Source of the DNA: Acanthosepion esculentum
Taxonomy: Eukaryota > Mollusca > Cephalopoda > Sepiida > Sepiidae
Assembly: GCA_964036315.1 (NCBI GenBank)
Contig: OZ038488.1
Span: 68,525,842 to 68,589,841, forward strand
Direction: 5' to 3'
DNA: 64,000 nt
The translations under genes were made by a program, and so were the position numbers. Under the pieces are notes generated by a model that ran no database searches, was not told the origin of the DNA, and was given only the letters and a program-made list of their open reading frames with translations. Every line of letters begins with the position of its first letter. Position 1 is the stretch's first letter. Below, piece by piece: positions 10,290 through 20,454 of the stretch.

Positions 10290-10700
10290 GCGGCCTGTCA
10301 GTCGAGGAGAGCTCGAGGATCGCGAGGAGTTTGATGAGGAGGGACACTGGTTCTAGCAGGATGAGGCTCCTCCTCACACTGCTAATGTTACCATGACATG
10401 GCTCCGTGAAAAGCGTGGGGAACGTCTCATCAACCGCAAAGCTGAAGTGGAATTGGGCACCTCACTGGCCTAACCTGAATCCTCCAGATTTCTTCCTCTG
10501 GGGGTTCCTCAAGGACAACTTCTACCAGGGAAACCCTCGCAACTGTGCTGTATTGAAGGCAGCCATCACTAAGATTCACGCGATCACCCAAAGAGGAATG
10601 TGCACGCGTTATCAATAACTTTGCATTCAAAAGTGCCTTCAATTGAACGGTGGATATCTGGAGCATGTACTTTTGGGAGGAGTAAGTGCTGCAAATATTC
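10290..10700 (+). pseudogene. Mariner-like transposase, C-terminal relic
   Basis: Codons read QDEAPPHTANVTMTWLREK, then after a one-base frame change APHWPNLNPPDFFLWGFLK and DNFYQGNPRN. The first contains the D of the QDxAPxH catalytic region, and the second the PxLNPxDFFLWG block after which the third acidic residue lies in mariner/Tc1 DDE enzymes. In-frame stops and a frameshift mark it as dead. The N-terminal DNA-binding part is absent. Confidence 0.8.
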
Positions 10701-10784
10701 ACAGGAATTTCGTGAATGATTTAAAAAATAGATGGACATGATGTCAGCACTGAGAGGAGCCGAGTCAATAGAGAAAATGGGGAA

Positions 10785-10978
10785 ACGCCCAGAGAACTAA
10801 GGTTAGAAATGGCATCATGATATTTTCCACTGACCAATTAAAAAAACGTATTTTACATAGATAAAGCCCTTCGTAAGGTGTGAGTACTCGTGAGAACAAT
10901 TTCGTTTGTATTTCTTTAAGGCATGGACTTCCAGGAATTTTATATTCAGCCGGTGCCAATACAGTGCAACTTGATACA
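10785..10978 (-). pseudogene. LINE-X fragment 3, internally deleted
   Basis: Minus strand joins MAPAEYK-like codons (found near the 5' end of fragment 1) directly to IPGSPCLKEIQTK...LYLCKI (fragment 2). The deletion removes the RPD...ALGLVE region. It lies inside the mariner element at 10259-11147, next to (TTA)n. Confidence 0.65.
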
Positions 10979-11239
10979 ATTATTATTATTATTATTATTA
11001 TTATTGGTTCATGTTTGAGACTAAATGGTTGCAGATCCTAAAATGTTATCCTTTTACCTTTCAATATATGCAATTTCCATTACTCTATCATCTGTGGTCC
11101 TTAATTTGTGGCCGATCATTTTGTTTCAAAACTTGTGAAACACCCTGTATATCGTGTACATCTTTTAATAGTTTACTGACATATATTACATGGCATACAA
11201 TTCCTTACCTACTGTGCGGTTCTACGCACTATACTCTTT

Positions 11240-11815
11240 CCTCATTAGGAGTAGATAGATTCGCCTAGTGTCCGGTTCACAATCCTCCCCAGTCTTTTGG
11301 ACAGGACTAGAGACTTAACACTTGTTTCCTGTTTTGGAGTGGGTTTCCGGTTACTTCGAAAGTCTACTTGAACATTATATTTCTAACGTCATCACCTAAA
11401 ACTTATTTTTTTATTTAATATTGATAATTTTTCCTCAAGAGAAGGTAGGTTTACCTATCGTCCGGTTCACTTGCCACCCCGGTTTTCTGAACAGGAATAG
11501 AGGCTTATCCTTCGTTTCCTGTTTAGGATTGGGTTTCCGGTTCCTTCTAAATTCTACTTCAGCTCTATACTTCTAACGTCTCCACTTAAAACTCTGGACT
11601 TTTATTTATTATTGATCTTATTTTTTTCCTCAATAGGAGTAGATCGGTTTGTCTATGATCCGTTTCACACTCCTCTCCGGTCTTTTGAACAGGAGTGGAG
11701 GTTTATACGTTGTTTCCTGTTTAGGATTGAGTTTGCGGTTCCTTCTGAAGTCCTCTCATTCCCTTTCACTCGCAGTAACCCCCTTGCGTCTTACTGGCAT
11801 TATCGACTTGCTTGA
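11240..11815. repeat. Tandem trimer, about 194-bp period
   Basis: CCTCATTAGGAGTAGAT at 11240, CCTCAAGAGAAGGTAG at 11433 and CCTCAATAGGAGTAGAT at 11628 begin three related units. Each contains a TCCGGTTCAC-like motif, GTTTCCTGTTTWGG, and CTTCTAA.GT.TACTT, so the spacings are 193 and 195 bp. A fourth single copy is at 45010-45190. Confidence 0.85.
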
Positions 11816-11850
11816 GGTGCAAGTGATTAAAAAAAGATTTTTTGAAATGA
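11757..11850 (+). repeat. LINE-C 3' end
   Basis: CGCAGTAACCCCCTTGCGTC then TTGCTTGAGGTGCAAGTGATT and an A-rich run. It follows the third unit of the 194-bp tandem repeat. Confidence 0.5.
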
Positions 11851-12049
11851 AAAATAAATGGTCACTCCGCCTCCCACATGCTATGTTTATCCAAAATGAT
11901 AAAGTACCTTATTTGATGGAATAAAAACAAACTTAAAAATAAACGCATAAAACAATCGCCTTGTCTGTCGTTGGCCAAATTTATTTCTCATGCACACTAT
12001 TATAGGTTATAATTTTACCTTAGACAGTTACTTATATAGAGCGTTCCAA

Positions 12050-12600
12050 TAACTTGGACCGATTTTAAATGTGAATTATGTTTAAACGTCTAAGGATTTT
12101 TTTTCTTTCAGATTTAACAACATAAGTCTTTGGAAATTTCAACCATGGAAAGATTAATAATCAAACAACGTGTTAAAGTTATCGAAGCCTATTACGAAAA
12201 TGGACGTTCAAACAGAAATGCATTTCGCTCACTTCGCGATATTTTTGGTCAACATAATCGACCAATCGAGAGTGCAATTGGGAAAATTGTTTGTAAATTC
12301 AAATAAACTGAGTCGGTGGCAGATGTGAAAACACCATTGCGTGTTCGTTTACGCCCTTCAGTTGAATACATTTCAGCAGTGTACGAGAATGTGGCTGAAA
12401 ATCCAGACACCTCTATTCGTCATCAGAACTGAACCTCTCCACAACAACGTTACATCGAATTTTGACAAAAGATTTGTCTCTATACGCTTACAAAATTCAA
12501 CTGACACAAGAACTGAAAGCTGCATACTACTTGGAGCGCCGTACATTCATCAATTGGGTGCACGAGCAAAGACAAGCCGATGAAGATTTTTTCGCAAAAA
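12050..12600 (+). pseudogene. Helix-turn-helix mariner-type transposase relic, N-terminal
   Basis: From the ATG at 12146 the codons read MERLIIKQRVKVIEAYYENG, then FRSLRDIFGQHNRP, SAIGKIVCKFK, and after a stop TESVADVKTP; frames then shift to give YAYKIQLTQELKAAYYLERR and FINWVHEQRQADEDFFAKN. This is the N-terminal HTH and linker region typical of arthropod and mollusc mariner-like proteins (DUF4817-type head), ending just before the catalytic domain. It is cut at 12600 by a LINE-X fragment. Confidence 0.8.
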
Positions 12601-13110
12601 ATACTCTTCGTAAGGTGTGGGCTGTACTCGTAAGAACAATTTTTTGTATTTCTTGAAGGTATGGACTTCCAGGAATCCCTTCAATTAGTCTATTAGAATC
12701 TTTTTCAACCAATCCGAGGGCTCCAACTACAACAGGAATTGCTGATGTTCCCATGTGCCACATTTTTCAGATATCGATTTCAAGGTCCTTGTATTTTAAT
12801 AGCTTTTTTAAAGATCTTTAAAGATACATTGCAGTCTGCAGGGACTGCCATATCAATAAGGAGGCACTTTTTTATTTGCGGTCTCTAATAACAATGTCTG
12901 GGCGGTTAGCTTTCATTGTTCTGTCTGTGTGTATTGTGTAGTCCCATAAAATTGTAACAGGACCTATCTGCGTAACCGGGTCTGGGTGGTATTCATACCA
13001 ATTTCTTTTAGTTTCCTCCCCGTAGAAGTTGCAGCTCTTCCAGTGCAGATCTTTGCCAACTCTGTCATGCCGAGTTTTATATTCAGTCGGTGCCAATACA
13101 GTGCAACTTG
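12601..13110 (-). pseudogene. LINE-X C-terminal fragment 1
   Basis: Minus strand: TEYKTRHDRVGKDLHWKSCN, ETKRNWYEYHPDPVTQ, TILWDYTIHTDRTMKANRPD, IVIRDRK, then frame-shifted GTSAIPVVVGALGLVEKDS and an end near LTSTAHTLRRV. RPD...DRK followed by a hydrophobic LLID-like strand resembles the PD-(D/E)XK nuclease at the C-terminus of R2/NeSL-type LINEs, but that assignment is tentative. The 5' side is replaced by (TTA)n. Confidence 0.6.
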
Positions 13111-13115
13111 ATACA

Positions 13116-13148
<33 letters not shown>
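13111..13148. repeat. (TTA)n microsatellite
   Basis: About 12 units, replacing the 5' side of LINE-X fragment 1. Confidence 0.95.
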
Positions 13149-13189
13149 TCCTTTGATTTCTGGTGTATATACATTTCTTTCCGGGTCCC

Positions 13190-13416
13190 GCCCAGAGAAC
13201 TAAGGTTAGAAATGGCATCATGATATTTTCCACTGAACAATTAAAAAAACGTATTTTACATAGATAAAGCCCTTCGTAAGGTGTGAGTACTCGTGAGAAC
13301 AATTTCGTTTGTATTTCTTTAAGGCATGGACTTCCAGGAATCCCTTCAATTTGTCTACTGGAATCATTTTCAACCAATCCAAGGGCTTCAACTACAACAG
13401 GGATTGTTGATACTCC
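13190..13416 (-). pseudogene. LINE-X C-terminal fragment 2
   Basis: Minus strand: GVSTIPVVVEALGLVENDS, IEGIPGSPCLKEIQTK, LFSRVLTPYEGLYLCKI, then noncoding sequence to CTCTGGGCG. It matches the 3' part of fragment 1 and extends further 3'. Upstream it is replaced by (AAT)n. Confidence 0.65.
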
Positions 13417-13454
<38 letters not shown>

Positions 13455-13455
13455 G
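13417..13455. repeat. (TTA)n microsatellite
   Basis: About 13 units at the 5' side of LINE-X fragment 2. Confidence 0.95.
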
Positions 13456-14565
13456 CACTGTAAAAGGAATTAGCAATACAAATTATCATTTGTTGGTAGG
13501 AGTCGGTTCATCATATCCAAATATTCCTCAACACGCTTCTGTTATTTACCAACTGGAAACTATAGAAGAGAGAGAGAGATGAAATAATAGGGAAATAGTG
13601 GTAATAGTATAATACTAACCCAGGAAACATAACATAAAGGCAACAGATAAATACATCGTTCATCCCAAGTAACCAAAGAAGAGTGATTGATGAAAAGGTG
13701 GTTTCGTTTGCTTACACGTGGTGATTACGTTCTGCTACCAGTAGGTATGATACCGATCGTATTGTTTGAGTTTACAGAATTTGACCTCTAAAGAATAAGT
13801 TTTTCAAGGGTGAAGACATTAAGCAACATCATTCGCTACAAGTGAAAGGCTACGCAAAGGAGCACGGGGACAGATCAGCAGTAAAGGTTTCTGGTCCACC
13901 ACATGCTGAAAGAAAAATGTCACGTGGCAGGTGACAGCAAGTAGATCAATAACGACAGCTAAAAATATCAACATGACGTTCGTTTCCTAAGCCCACATTG
14001 GTCTGAACTTGAGGATAGCATAAACATAGAAATTCAGGGAGAAGTGTGTGTTTTCTTCTGACCAAAATGATAATTAATAACGTCAAAAGATCGGCAGAAG
14101 GATGAAAGTTATATCGTTTTTGTTTAGTGTAACTGGTTTATGAAACAACAGGGTTTATCAATGAGCACAAAAGCATCTGTTATGACTTCATTGCATTGAA
14201 TGAAGATAACACAATCAAGAAGTAGAATGTCGCTTGGAGACGACGTAGTCTTGCTGAGATCGGTAGTAGGCTATATGTCTAACTCTCTACTTTTTCTCTC
14301 CGTCTACAGACGATTCTCGGCGTCAGTCTATATGTATTTAGACAAGTCCAAGTTCTCTTCTGATGAGGTGTGTTCATCTACACAAAAGCATCTTATGCAC
14401 ATAGCTGAATATGAATTTTTTTTTCTTGCATATTGTTACGAAACCCCCATCTAAATTTATTATAAAAACTATACCATTGCTTATATTTTAGAAGCATTCT
14501 AAAATAAAGAGCCCAGTACTTGAAGAAACGTAAAGACGGTAAATCCAAAGAGATAGGTAGACTTA
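13456..14565. other. Unassigned 1.1-kb sequence
   Basis: No repeat partner in the window and no recognised protein. AGTGGCGACAAAGATTAACC (14565-14584) just upstream of the duplicated ORF resembles primer-binding-site contexts seen after LTRs of some retrotransposons, but no LTR pair was found. Confidence 0.45.
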
Positions 14566-14628
14566 GTGGCGACAAAGATTAACCAGAATGTACCCTTTCC
14601 TTTCTCTTTTGGTCAACGTGTTGACAGC

Positions 14629-15246
14629 ATGATTTACACGGATAGATTCCAGATAGAAGAAGTTGAAACACTTTCAACTAAACTTACTCTGACCCTGAAG
14701 GTGAGAGAGAGGGTCAATGAGCTCATTTCACCCACAATGGGAAACAGTTCGTATTTGAAAATTGACCACGTGACAAGAAAAGAAAGGAAACGAATAGTGA
14801 AACGAAAAATGTCAGTCTTGCCCAGGCGTAAGGGCCGGGCGGACGCGTTTGCAAAAAATACAAGAGTTTTGTCCAGGCCTACGGACCGAAAAGACGTGTT
14901 CGCGAAATTACGGGAAGGAGAATTCATCTCCGAGTGGAATAGATGGATCCATTTGACGACGTATGCGGAATACCGCTACATCGGGGTGACAGAGAGACAG
15001 AAGACAGCTTATAGAAAAAGAAGAGAAGAAAGCGAGGAAAGATCTCAAAAGGAGATACTTATGGGAAAAGGAAAGAGAGAACAAAAATATCTCAAAGGAG
15101 AATTCATCTTCGAGTGGAATAGATGGATCCGTTTGACGACATATGCGGAATACCGCTACATCGGGGCGACAGAGAGACAGAAGACAGCTTATAGAAAAAG
15201 AAAAGAAGAAGGCGAGGAAAGATCTCAAAAGGAGATACTTATGTGA
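14629..15246 (+). CDS. Unrecognised basic ORF with internal duplication
   Basis: An open frame of 226 codons from a GTG at 14566, or 205 codons from the first ATG (14629), ending at TGA 15244-15246. I do not recognise the protein. It is rich in Arg, Lys and Glu. The last two fifths are a 60-residue unit repeated twice: GEFISEWNRWIHLTTYAEYR then GEFIFEWNRWIRLTTYAEYR, each followed by YIG.TERQKTAYRKR and ERSQKEILM. At DNA level this is an exact 180-bp period (14917 to 15097). In the second unit GGA becomes TGA and ends the frame. There is no signal peptide or membrane segment. It could be part of a retroelement gag-like region, a young lineage-specific gene, or simply an open duplicated repeat. 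Confidence 0.35.
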   Translation: MIYTDRFQIEEVETLSTKLTLTLKVRERVNELISPTMGNSSYLKIDHVTRKERKRIVKRKMSVLPRRKGRADAFAKNTRVLSRPTDRKDVFAKLREGEFISEWNRWIHLTTYAEYRYIGVTERQKTAYRKRREESEERSQKEILMGKGKREQKYLKGEFIFEWNRWIRLTTYAEYRYIGATERQKTAYRKRKEEGEERSQKEILM

Positions 15247-15276
15247 AAAAGAAAGAGAGGAAGAAAATATCTCAAA
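14917..15276. repeat. Tandem duplication, 180-bp period
   Basis: GGAGAATTCATCT begins both units, at 14917 and 15097, without indels and with about ten substitutions. CTCAAAGGA at 15271 starts a third unit that quickly diverges. The period is divisible by three, so the reading frame is kept. Confidence 0.9.
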
Positions 15277-15560
15277 GGATGCCACACCGAGATGAAGGAG
15301 AAGGAGAAAGAAAACAGTTTCAACTGTAACCAAGCCCTTAAATAAAGGACGAAAGGGAAAAGAAAGAAAGAGAGAAAAGACCACCTCAAACGAGAATGCT
15401 GCTACACCGAGACGAAAGAGAGAGGGAAAGCATTTTCAACTTAATCATCGGCCAAGCCCCTAGACAGGACGAAAAGAGAAAGAGGGGAAGTAAGAAAAGA
15501 TCTCAAAAGGAGACGCTTATAAAAAGAAATAGAAAAGTAGAAGTAGATATAAGAGACATT
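15247..15560. repeat. Purine-rich decayed repeat
   Basis: GA-rich sequence with recurrences of CACACCGAGA.GAA (15281, 15403) and GATCTCAAAAGGAGA (15040, 15220, 15498), the last shared with the 180-bp duplication. It probably belongs to one larger, older tandem structure. Confidence 0.5.
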
Positions 15561-15720
15561 AGTGGAAAAGAACTTTTGTTACGAGATAAGTTTGTTGTTT
15601 TTCTTGTGCGTCGATTTTGTTTAAATGTACTTCTTTTTCATGCTTGTATTTTCATGCAAGTTTAGCATGAGATCTTTTTATTACATGTTTCTTTCTACTT
15701 GTCTTAAAATTTTGATGTTT

Positions 15721-15780
15721 TGTACATTCGTGCAAGTATGGCACATGTTCTGTAAATTCGTGCAAGTATGGCACAAGGTC
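15721..15780. repeat. 30-bp direct repeat, two units
   Basis: ATTCGTGCAAGTATGGCACA occurs twice about 30 bp apart (15727 and 15757), preceded by TGTA[C/A]. Confidence 0.85.
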
Positions 15781-16489
15781 ATACATTGATTTGTGTTTTA
15801 CCTTCCTAAGAGGATGTTCCCCTCCCACTATTTTGTCTACAATGTTTAAATGTTTATTCTTGACATATTGTCATTTTTGTTTTGGCCGTTTTTTTATTTT
15901 ACTTTTTCCACTTTTTTACGTTTGTTAATAAATTTATATTCCTTGTCTCCGTTGTTGTTTGTCGCCTATCGTGTTTGTTCCTTAATCGATTCCGCTCGGC
16001 CATGTCTGATCAATCGGAAAGAGACCCGTGGGAAAGAAATATATATTTTACGAAAATTGAGTAAAATGTAAATGTAAAAAAAATAAATAAATAAAATAAC
16101 ACAGATTACGATCCTCCGCTATCAATAGGGTTGGAGGAAGTGGGAGGGTCGTAAGAGAATGCATTGTTGTAAAAGGGGTTCGTCGTTGATGGTGTCAAAT
16201 ACGTTTTATTAAAAGTAAAAAATAAAAAAATCAGATTTTCCAAGTCGCATAATATAATTTGACAGATGACATTAGCTGCTAAGTATATAGTTATCACCTA
16301 AAGAGGAAATAAACGGTAATAACTTAATACTTATTTTTATGCGAAAGCATATAGAAGGATAAAAACAATTTTGTCTATCATTCCAGTATTTGGGATATTA
16401 TTGTCCAAGGCTAAATTTTTAAGGCAAAGATTATTTTCCCATTTAGTTATCATTGTGAAGGACTTAATAGAGGAAACAGAAGTATTATT
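15781..16489. other. Unassigned sequence
   Basis: AT-rich with several T-rich frames of 60-73 codons and no motif. Confidence 0.5.
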
Positions 16490-16910
16490 TTAAATAAAAC
16501 AATTTGAAAATACATTAATTACAAATTTTAAGTGCGACAGAAGCATAGAAGTTATGGTTATATTTAGCCAGTTATATTGTAAAATGATGAGACCTTGCCG
16601 CCAATCTAGTACTGCGCTTAAAGTCATAAAGTCTATGGGAATAGAGAAAAGGACGGCCTTCATCTGTCTTAACATTAAACTTAGCTAGCCACAAACACTG
16701 ACCCAGACATACAGCAATACAGAGGAAAGTTCATAAGAAAAATTACCATGAGACCATTTATAGAAAAGGCAGAGGAAAGCTAAGTTACGGTGGTGAGGAA
16801 AGCACTGAAGTTGAGATCCCAGGTCAGGACCAATAACATTGCAGACTCTTCTTTGGATTTTATCAAATATCTCTAAACGTTGTAGCAATTTTAAAAGCAA
16901 GCGCGAATGG
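16490..16910 (-). pseudogene. LINE-C C-terminal fragment
   Basis: Minus strand: LEIFDKIQRRVCNVIGPDL, then HHRNLAFLCLFYKWSHGNF, SYELSS, and in another frame the codons for the TRLAARSHH-type block. It matches the last ~100 residues of a jockey/CR1-like LINE polymerase. Several frameshifts. Confidence 0.72.
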
Positions 16911-17549
16911 TAAACTTAAATATATCACATAGATATGACAAGAAAAATTGTCTACTACGACATAGTGAATCAATTTTCCTATCAGCAGACTTAGCAATTG
17001 TTTCAATATAATCTTTCCACTTCATGCCAGCGGAAAATGTTATTTATTTATATGTAACAATATATAACATGGCATACGGACGAAAAGGGTTAAAGAAAAC
17101 GATATTATTTTTTTGTCAGAAAGGGATTCATTTTCCGAGGATATTGAGAACAGGTTGAGAAAATTATCAGTCAAAATTTCCCTGAGAAAAATTTATAATT
17201 GTGAAAAGAGAATGAGCAATTGTGAAGGCAGAAGAAGATGACGTCAGGAATGCTGACGTCATATAATGGCTCCTCCCGAAAGAGGAAAAGATCTTCCAAA
17301 ATTGGAAGTGTGAAACAGAAAATGAAAGAAGGAGACTGGTTGAATTTTAGATTTGCTTAAAACCACCCTATGCACCCGCACCACACCAGTTGAAAGGGAC
17401 ACCCATAAATACATGTGCCTAGGGGGGGCTAAAGTAGTTGGAATTAGTTGGAGTTAGTTGGAGTTGAAGTTGCGGCCTGGAGTTGCAGAAGCCGCGTCGG
17501 GGAGTTAAGATTTTTTTTTTTTTTGCCATAACGCTGTTTTGCCAACCTA

Positions 17550-17552
17550 ATG

Positions 17553-17596
<44 letters not shown>

Positions 17597-17597
17597 T
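17550..17597. repeat. (AAT)n microsatellite
   Basis: About 16 units inside the LTR-like region. Confidence 0.96.
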
Positions 17598-17602
17598 ATC
17601 TG

Positions 17603-17770
17603 CTGAAGAAGAAAAACTCCGACGATATCCTTGTGCCATTCTTGAAAGTACGAACAACAGTACTTGAAGTTAAATCCACTTGTCACTGAAGAAAGACTCC
17701 GACGATAACCTTGTGCCGTTCTTGAAAGCACAAACAATAGTACTTGAAGATAAATCCAGTTGTCAAGTCT
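17603..17770. repeat. Tandem pair, about 83-bp period
   Basis: CTGAAGAAGAAAAACTCC at 17603 and CTGAAGAAAGACTCC at 17686 start two units that both continue CGACGATA.CCTTGTGCC.TTCTTGAAAG and end AAATCCA.TTGTCA. Confidence 0.85.
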
Positions 17771-18190
17771 AGCCACCCTTAGAGAAGTTAGCCGAAATTT
17801 TCGTCCCGTCGCCAAGTAATAGAATCGGGTTGGGTAAAGAAAGAAAAAGAAAAAAGAACAGTAATTATTTTTTTTATATTTTGATATAAATATCATCTAG
17901 TGACTTATTCGGGCGCCGTTTGTTTTATTTTCAATTTTGTGTGCGTATTCAATTCCCTGGTTTAGCTTGGTTGGGATACCCCAGTGATAATTCAGCTTGA
18001 CCTTCTTAAGATCAAAAATCACAATGTGGGTAAGAGAGGTCATAGTTGAAGAGGTCAACTTAAAGACCAGCTGCTATGTCAAACGCCACCAACGACCGAC
18101 GCGTGTGGGCTGACGGCTTGTTCTCCGATACCAAGATAGATCCTGACCAAAGACAGCAGGCCGCGACCCTGGCCACGCCACCATGATATA

Positions 18191-18989
18191 TTTATTTATA
18201 TATTATTATTATTATTATCATTATTTATTTATTTATTTATTTATAATAAATTATTACTTATTTATTATTAACTGAGGGAAAAAAATTCTCTAAGTACTTT
18301 TTTTAAAAAATATACTAAATATACTCTTAGAAAATAGTTTCTTGCAGAAAACGTTTGCACCCGCTTAACATTTTTGCTGTATTAAAAAAAAATTATGATA
18401 ATCATTTTTACTAACAGACAGTTGTTTTTACTGTAATGCAATGCATGCTTGCTTTAACTGTTTACAAAATATACATTGAACGCGCCGCTATTTCCAGGTG
18501 CTAAATTTGATTTTTCAAAAACTTCATGCGACACGACATGAAATAGTGCACATACATTCTAACTGTCCACATATTTGTATAAAAATACGTTTACGACGAG
18601 TTGAAACGTCCGTCGCGGCCATTTGTCATTGACTGTTATTTGCCTACTTCAATGATCCTTTTTTTTTTAAATATTAGCCAAGAAGGGGCTTCACGGTAAG
18701 TTTGACAGACCTTATACCAGGCCACAAAAAGGACCTCGTTACTGTAACACTAATCTCTGTTATCTGTTAAAACAACTTAAAATATCATCACTTGTGGTAT
18801 TTACAGTTCCTTCAACAAACCTACCAAACTCAATTAAGCTTCTTTTTTTTTTTATCTCTCACTAACTCTCCCGCCCCTGCCCCTCTCTTTCTTTCTCTTT
18901 TTCTCTCTGCCACTTTCCTAATGGGCACAGACTGAACCCCAAAAAACCCTTTGGGAGACGAAAAGTTCATATGCAGTCCAGAATTATTT
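18191..18989. other. Unassigned sequence
   Basis: Begins with (TTA)n/(TTTA)n (18200-18260); a pyrimidine-rich stretch lies at 18841-18915. No gene seen. Confidence 0.5.
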
Positions 18990-19260
18990 ACATACACAAT
19001 AATGTCCTCATCTTTATTTTTGTTATCACAACGATTCGAGCCTTGTGTTCTTCGGCTTTATTATTTGTTGTAATAACAGCAACAAAGATAGGAACAATAG
19101 ACCGCATATAAATAATCTAAATAATGATACCTCCTCATCCCAAAAATTCAGACACAGACGATCTTATTTGCATTCTAATGTCCTCATCTTGCTATAATCA
19201 CAACGTTTCGGCCGTTGTACCTTTCGACCATCTTCAGTTGTCTGTCGATCCGAGTAACAT
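18990..19260 (-). repeat. Penelope-type terminal repeat, variant B
   Basis: Minus strand reads CTGAAGATGGTCGAAAGGTAC, AACGGCCGAAACGTTGTG, then ATGAGGAC and a region near AATAATGATACCTCCTCAT. It resembles 62225-62350 and more distantly the terminal repeats at 29.7 kb. Two tandem partial copies appear (near 19000-19060 and 19185-19260). Confidence 0.5.
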
Positions 19261-19754
19261 TCAGGGAAGTTCAAAATGAACACTTTATTTAATCTATGGG
19301 GTTGCATATTTCTCGTTTCGTTGTTCACGTCTAGGTATATCTCGTCATCTTCACCTTTTAGTCCAGCTCAGTTATTGCACGCCCTGTTCCCATTGAGTTC
19401 AAGTAGACACTGCCCAGCCCAGGGATGAAATTCACAATTATTATGCTACCGAATTTATTAGCCTACGCCGGAATTCACTTGGCTATTGTTTCGTGCGACA
19501 AATCTTAACCTAGACATTGAAGCCTTAACTACAAAGCAGTTATTGCCGGTCTACTAGGCTACCTGCTGTTGTCGTTGCACTTAAATTCTTACGGCGTTGT
19601 TTCACTTCTTGCTACTGCTGCGGTAGAAACGTTGCTGTGAAGCTTGGCTACTTTCACCGCCGATTCGCTTTATTTATTAACGACTCTTTAATGTCATTTA
19701 TTTCGTGCGCTGATTTATTGAGATATCATATGCATAGTATTTTATCTCGTTATA
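19261..19754. other. Unassigned sequence
   Basis: Possibly the outer part of the variant-B Penelope repeat at the left; the rest has no recognisable content. Confidence 0.45.
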
Positions 19755-19771
19755 ATGATATATATGTCGGA

Positions 19772-19829
<58 letters not shown>

Positions 19830-19845
19830 TCTGACATATTGTTAT
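19755..19845. repeat. (TA)n hairpin with unique flanking arms
   Basis: TGTCGGATTTAATATA before and TATATTAAATCTGACATA after a 48-bp TA run are inverted copies, so the whole 90 bp can fold back. Confidence 0.85.
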
Positions 19846-20090
19846 ATTTAATTTATTTTGTTTAAATGTTATTTTTTATAGATACTCATACTCGAGTAGA
19901 AGCTCTGTTTTTTTAATTAAGCAATATTATTTAATTAAACAGTATTTTTTATCCAACACCTCTACCGGCCTGAATATTCGAGAATTATTGTCAGAAAAAT
20001 ATTCGAACCCGCATCCCTTTTGGGGAACTGTCATTGGATATGACGTGCCTGACCATTCGGCCACGTAGGACTTCCGGTTAAACAACGTCA
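19842..20090 (-). mobile_element. tRNA-derived SINE, family S2
   Basis: Minus strand: CCTACGTGGCCGAATGGTCAG head (A box TGGCCGAATGG), B box CGGGTTCGAAT, TATTCAGGCCGGTAGAGG, and the tail GAGTATCTATAAAAAATAAC. The head resembles class II tRNAs such as Leu or Ser. Confidence 0.72.
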
Positions 20091-20179
20091 GAATTGTGCC
20101 TTTTGACGAGACACTTCCCTGCCGATTCTCGAAACATCCATATCTACGCTGTATTGTATCCTAATGTAAACAAAGGCAA

Positions 20180-20445
20180 GAAATGGATTAAATCCGGCAT
20201 ATTATTTTTAATTTAATTTTTGTACACGTTATCTTTGATAGATACTCATATTATAGTAGAGCCTCTGTTTTTTTTTAATTAAACAATATCATTTTATTAA
20301 ACAGTATTTTTGATCGAACTACATCTACCGGCCTGAATATTCGGAAATCTTGTTAGAAAAATATGCGTCCTCAAACCTGCATCCCTTATGGGGAGCCGTC
20401 ATTGGATCTGACAAGCGTGTCCATTCGGCAACATAGGACTTCCGG
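20180..20445 (-). mobile_element. tRNA-derived SINE, family S2
   Basis: A second minus-strand copy of the 19842-20090 element about 340 bp away, sharing CCTATGTTGCCGAATGG, GGGATGCAGG, ATATTCAGGCCGGTAGATG and the tail. It has more indels in the B-box region. Confidence 0.68.
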
Positions 20446-20454
20446 TCAAACAAA

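Larger units (their letters stand above)
10259..11147 (+). mobile_element. Mariner-like element with TIRs and TA duplication
   Basis: Ends are inverted: CTGGGTGTTTCACAAC...TTGAAACAAA at the left and its complement at 11120-11147, with TA on each side. The left part (10290-10680) encodes the C-terminus of a mariner-type DDE transposase. The right part contains an inserted LINE-X fragment (10785-10978) and (TTA)n. Autonomous transposition is not possible. Confidence 0.75.
17210..18190 (+). other. LTR-like, GC-richer region (tentative)
   Basis: This stretch is visibly richer in G and C than its surroundings. It has paired TGACGTCA-type sites (17238-17263), GGAGTTAGTTGGAGTTGAAG, an (AAT)n tract, a twice-repeated CTGAAGAA...ACTCCGACGATA...CCTTGTGCC unit of about 83 bp (17603 and 17686), a GGGCGCC site at 17914, and downstream a short frame MSNATNDRRVWADGLF. 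CRE-like sites, a GGCGCC binding-site candidate and a downstream ATG would fit an LTR, leader and gag start of an LTR retrotransposon. No terminal duplication was found, so this stays a suggestion. Confidence 0.3.

Noticed and set aside
17444..17896. 150-codon minus frame with poly-Ile
   Set aside because: Driven by the (AAT)n tract inside the LTR-like region; no conserved domain.
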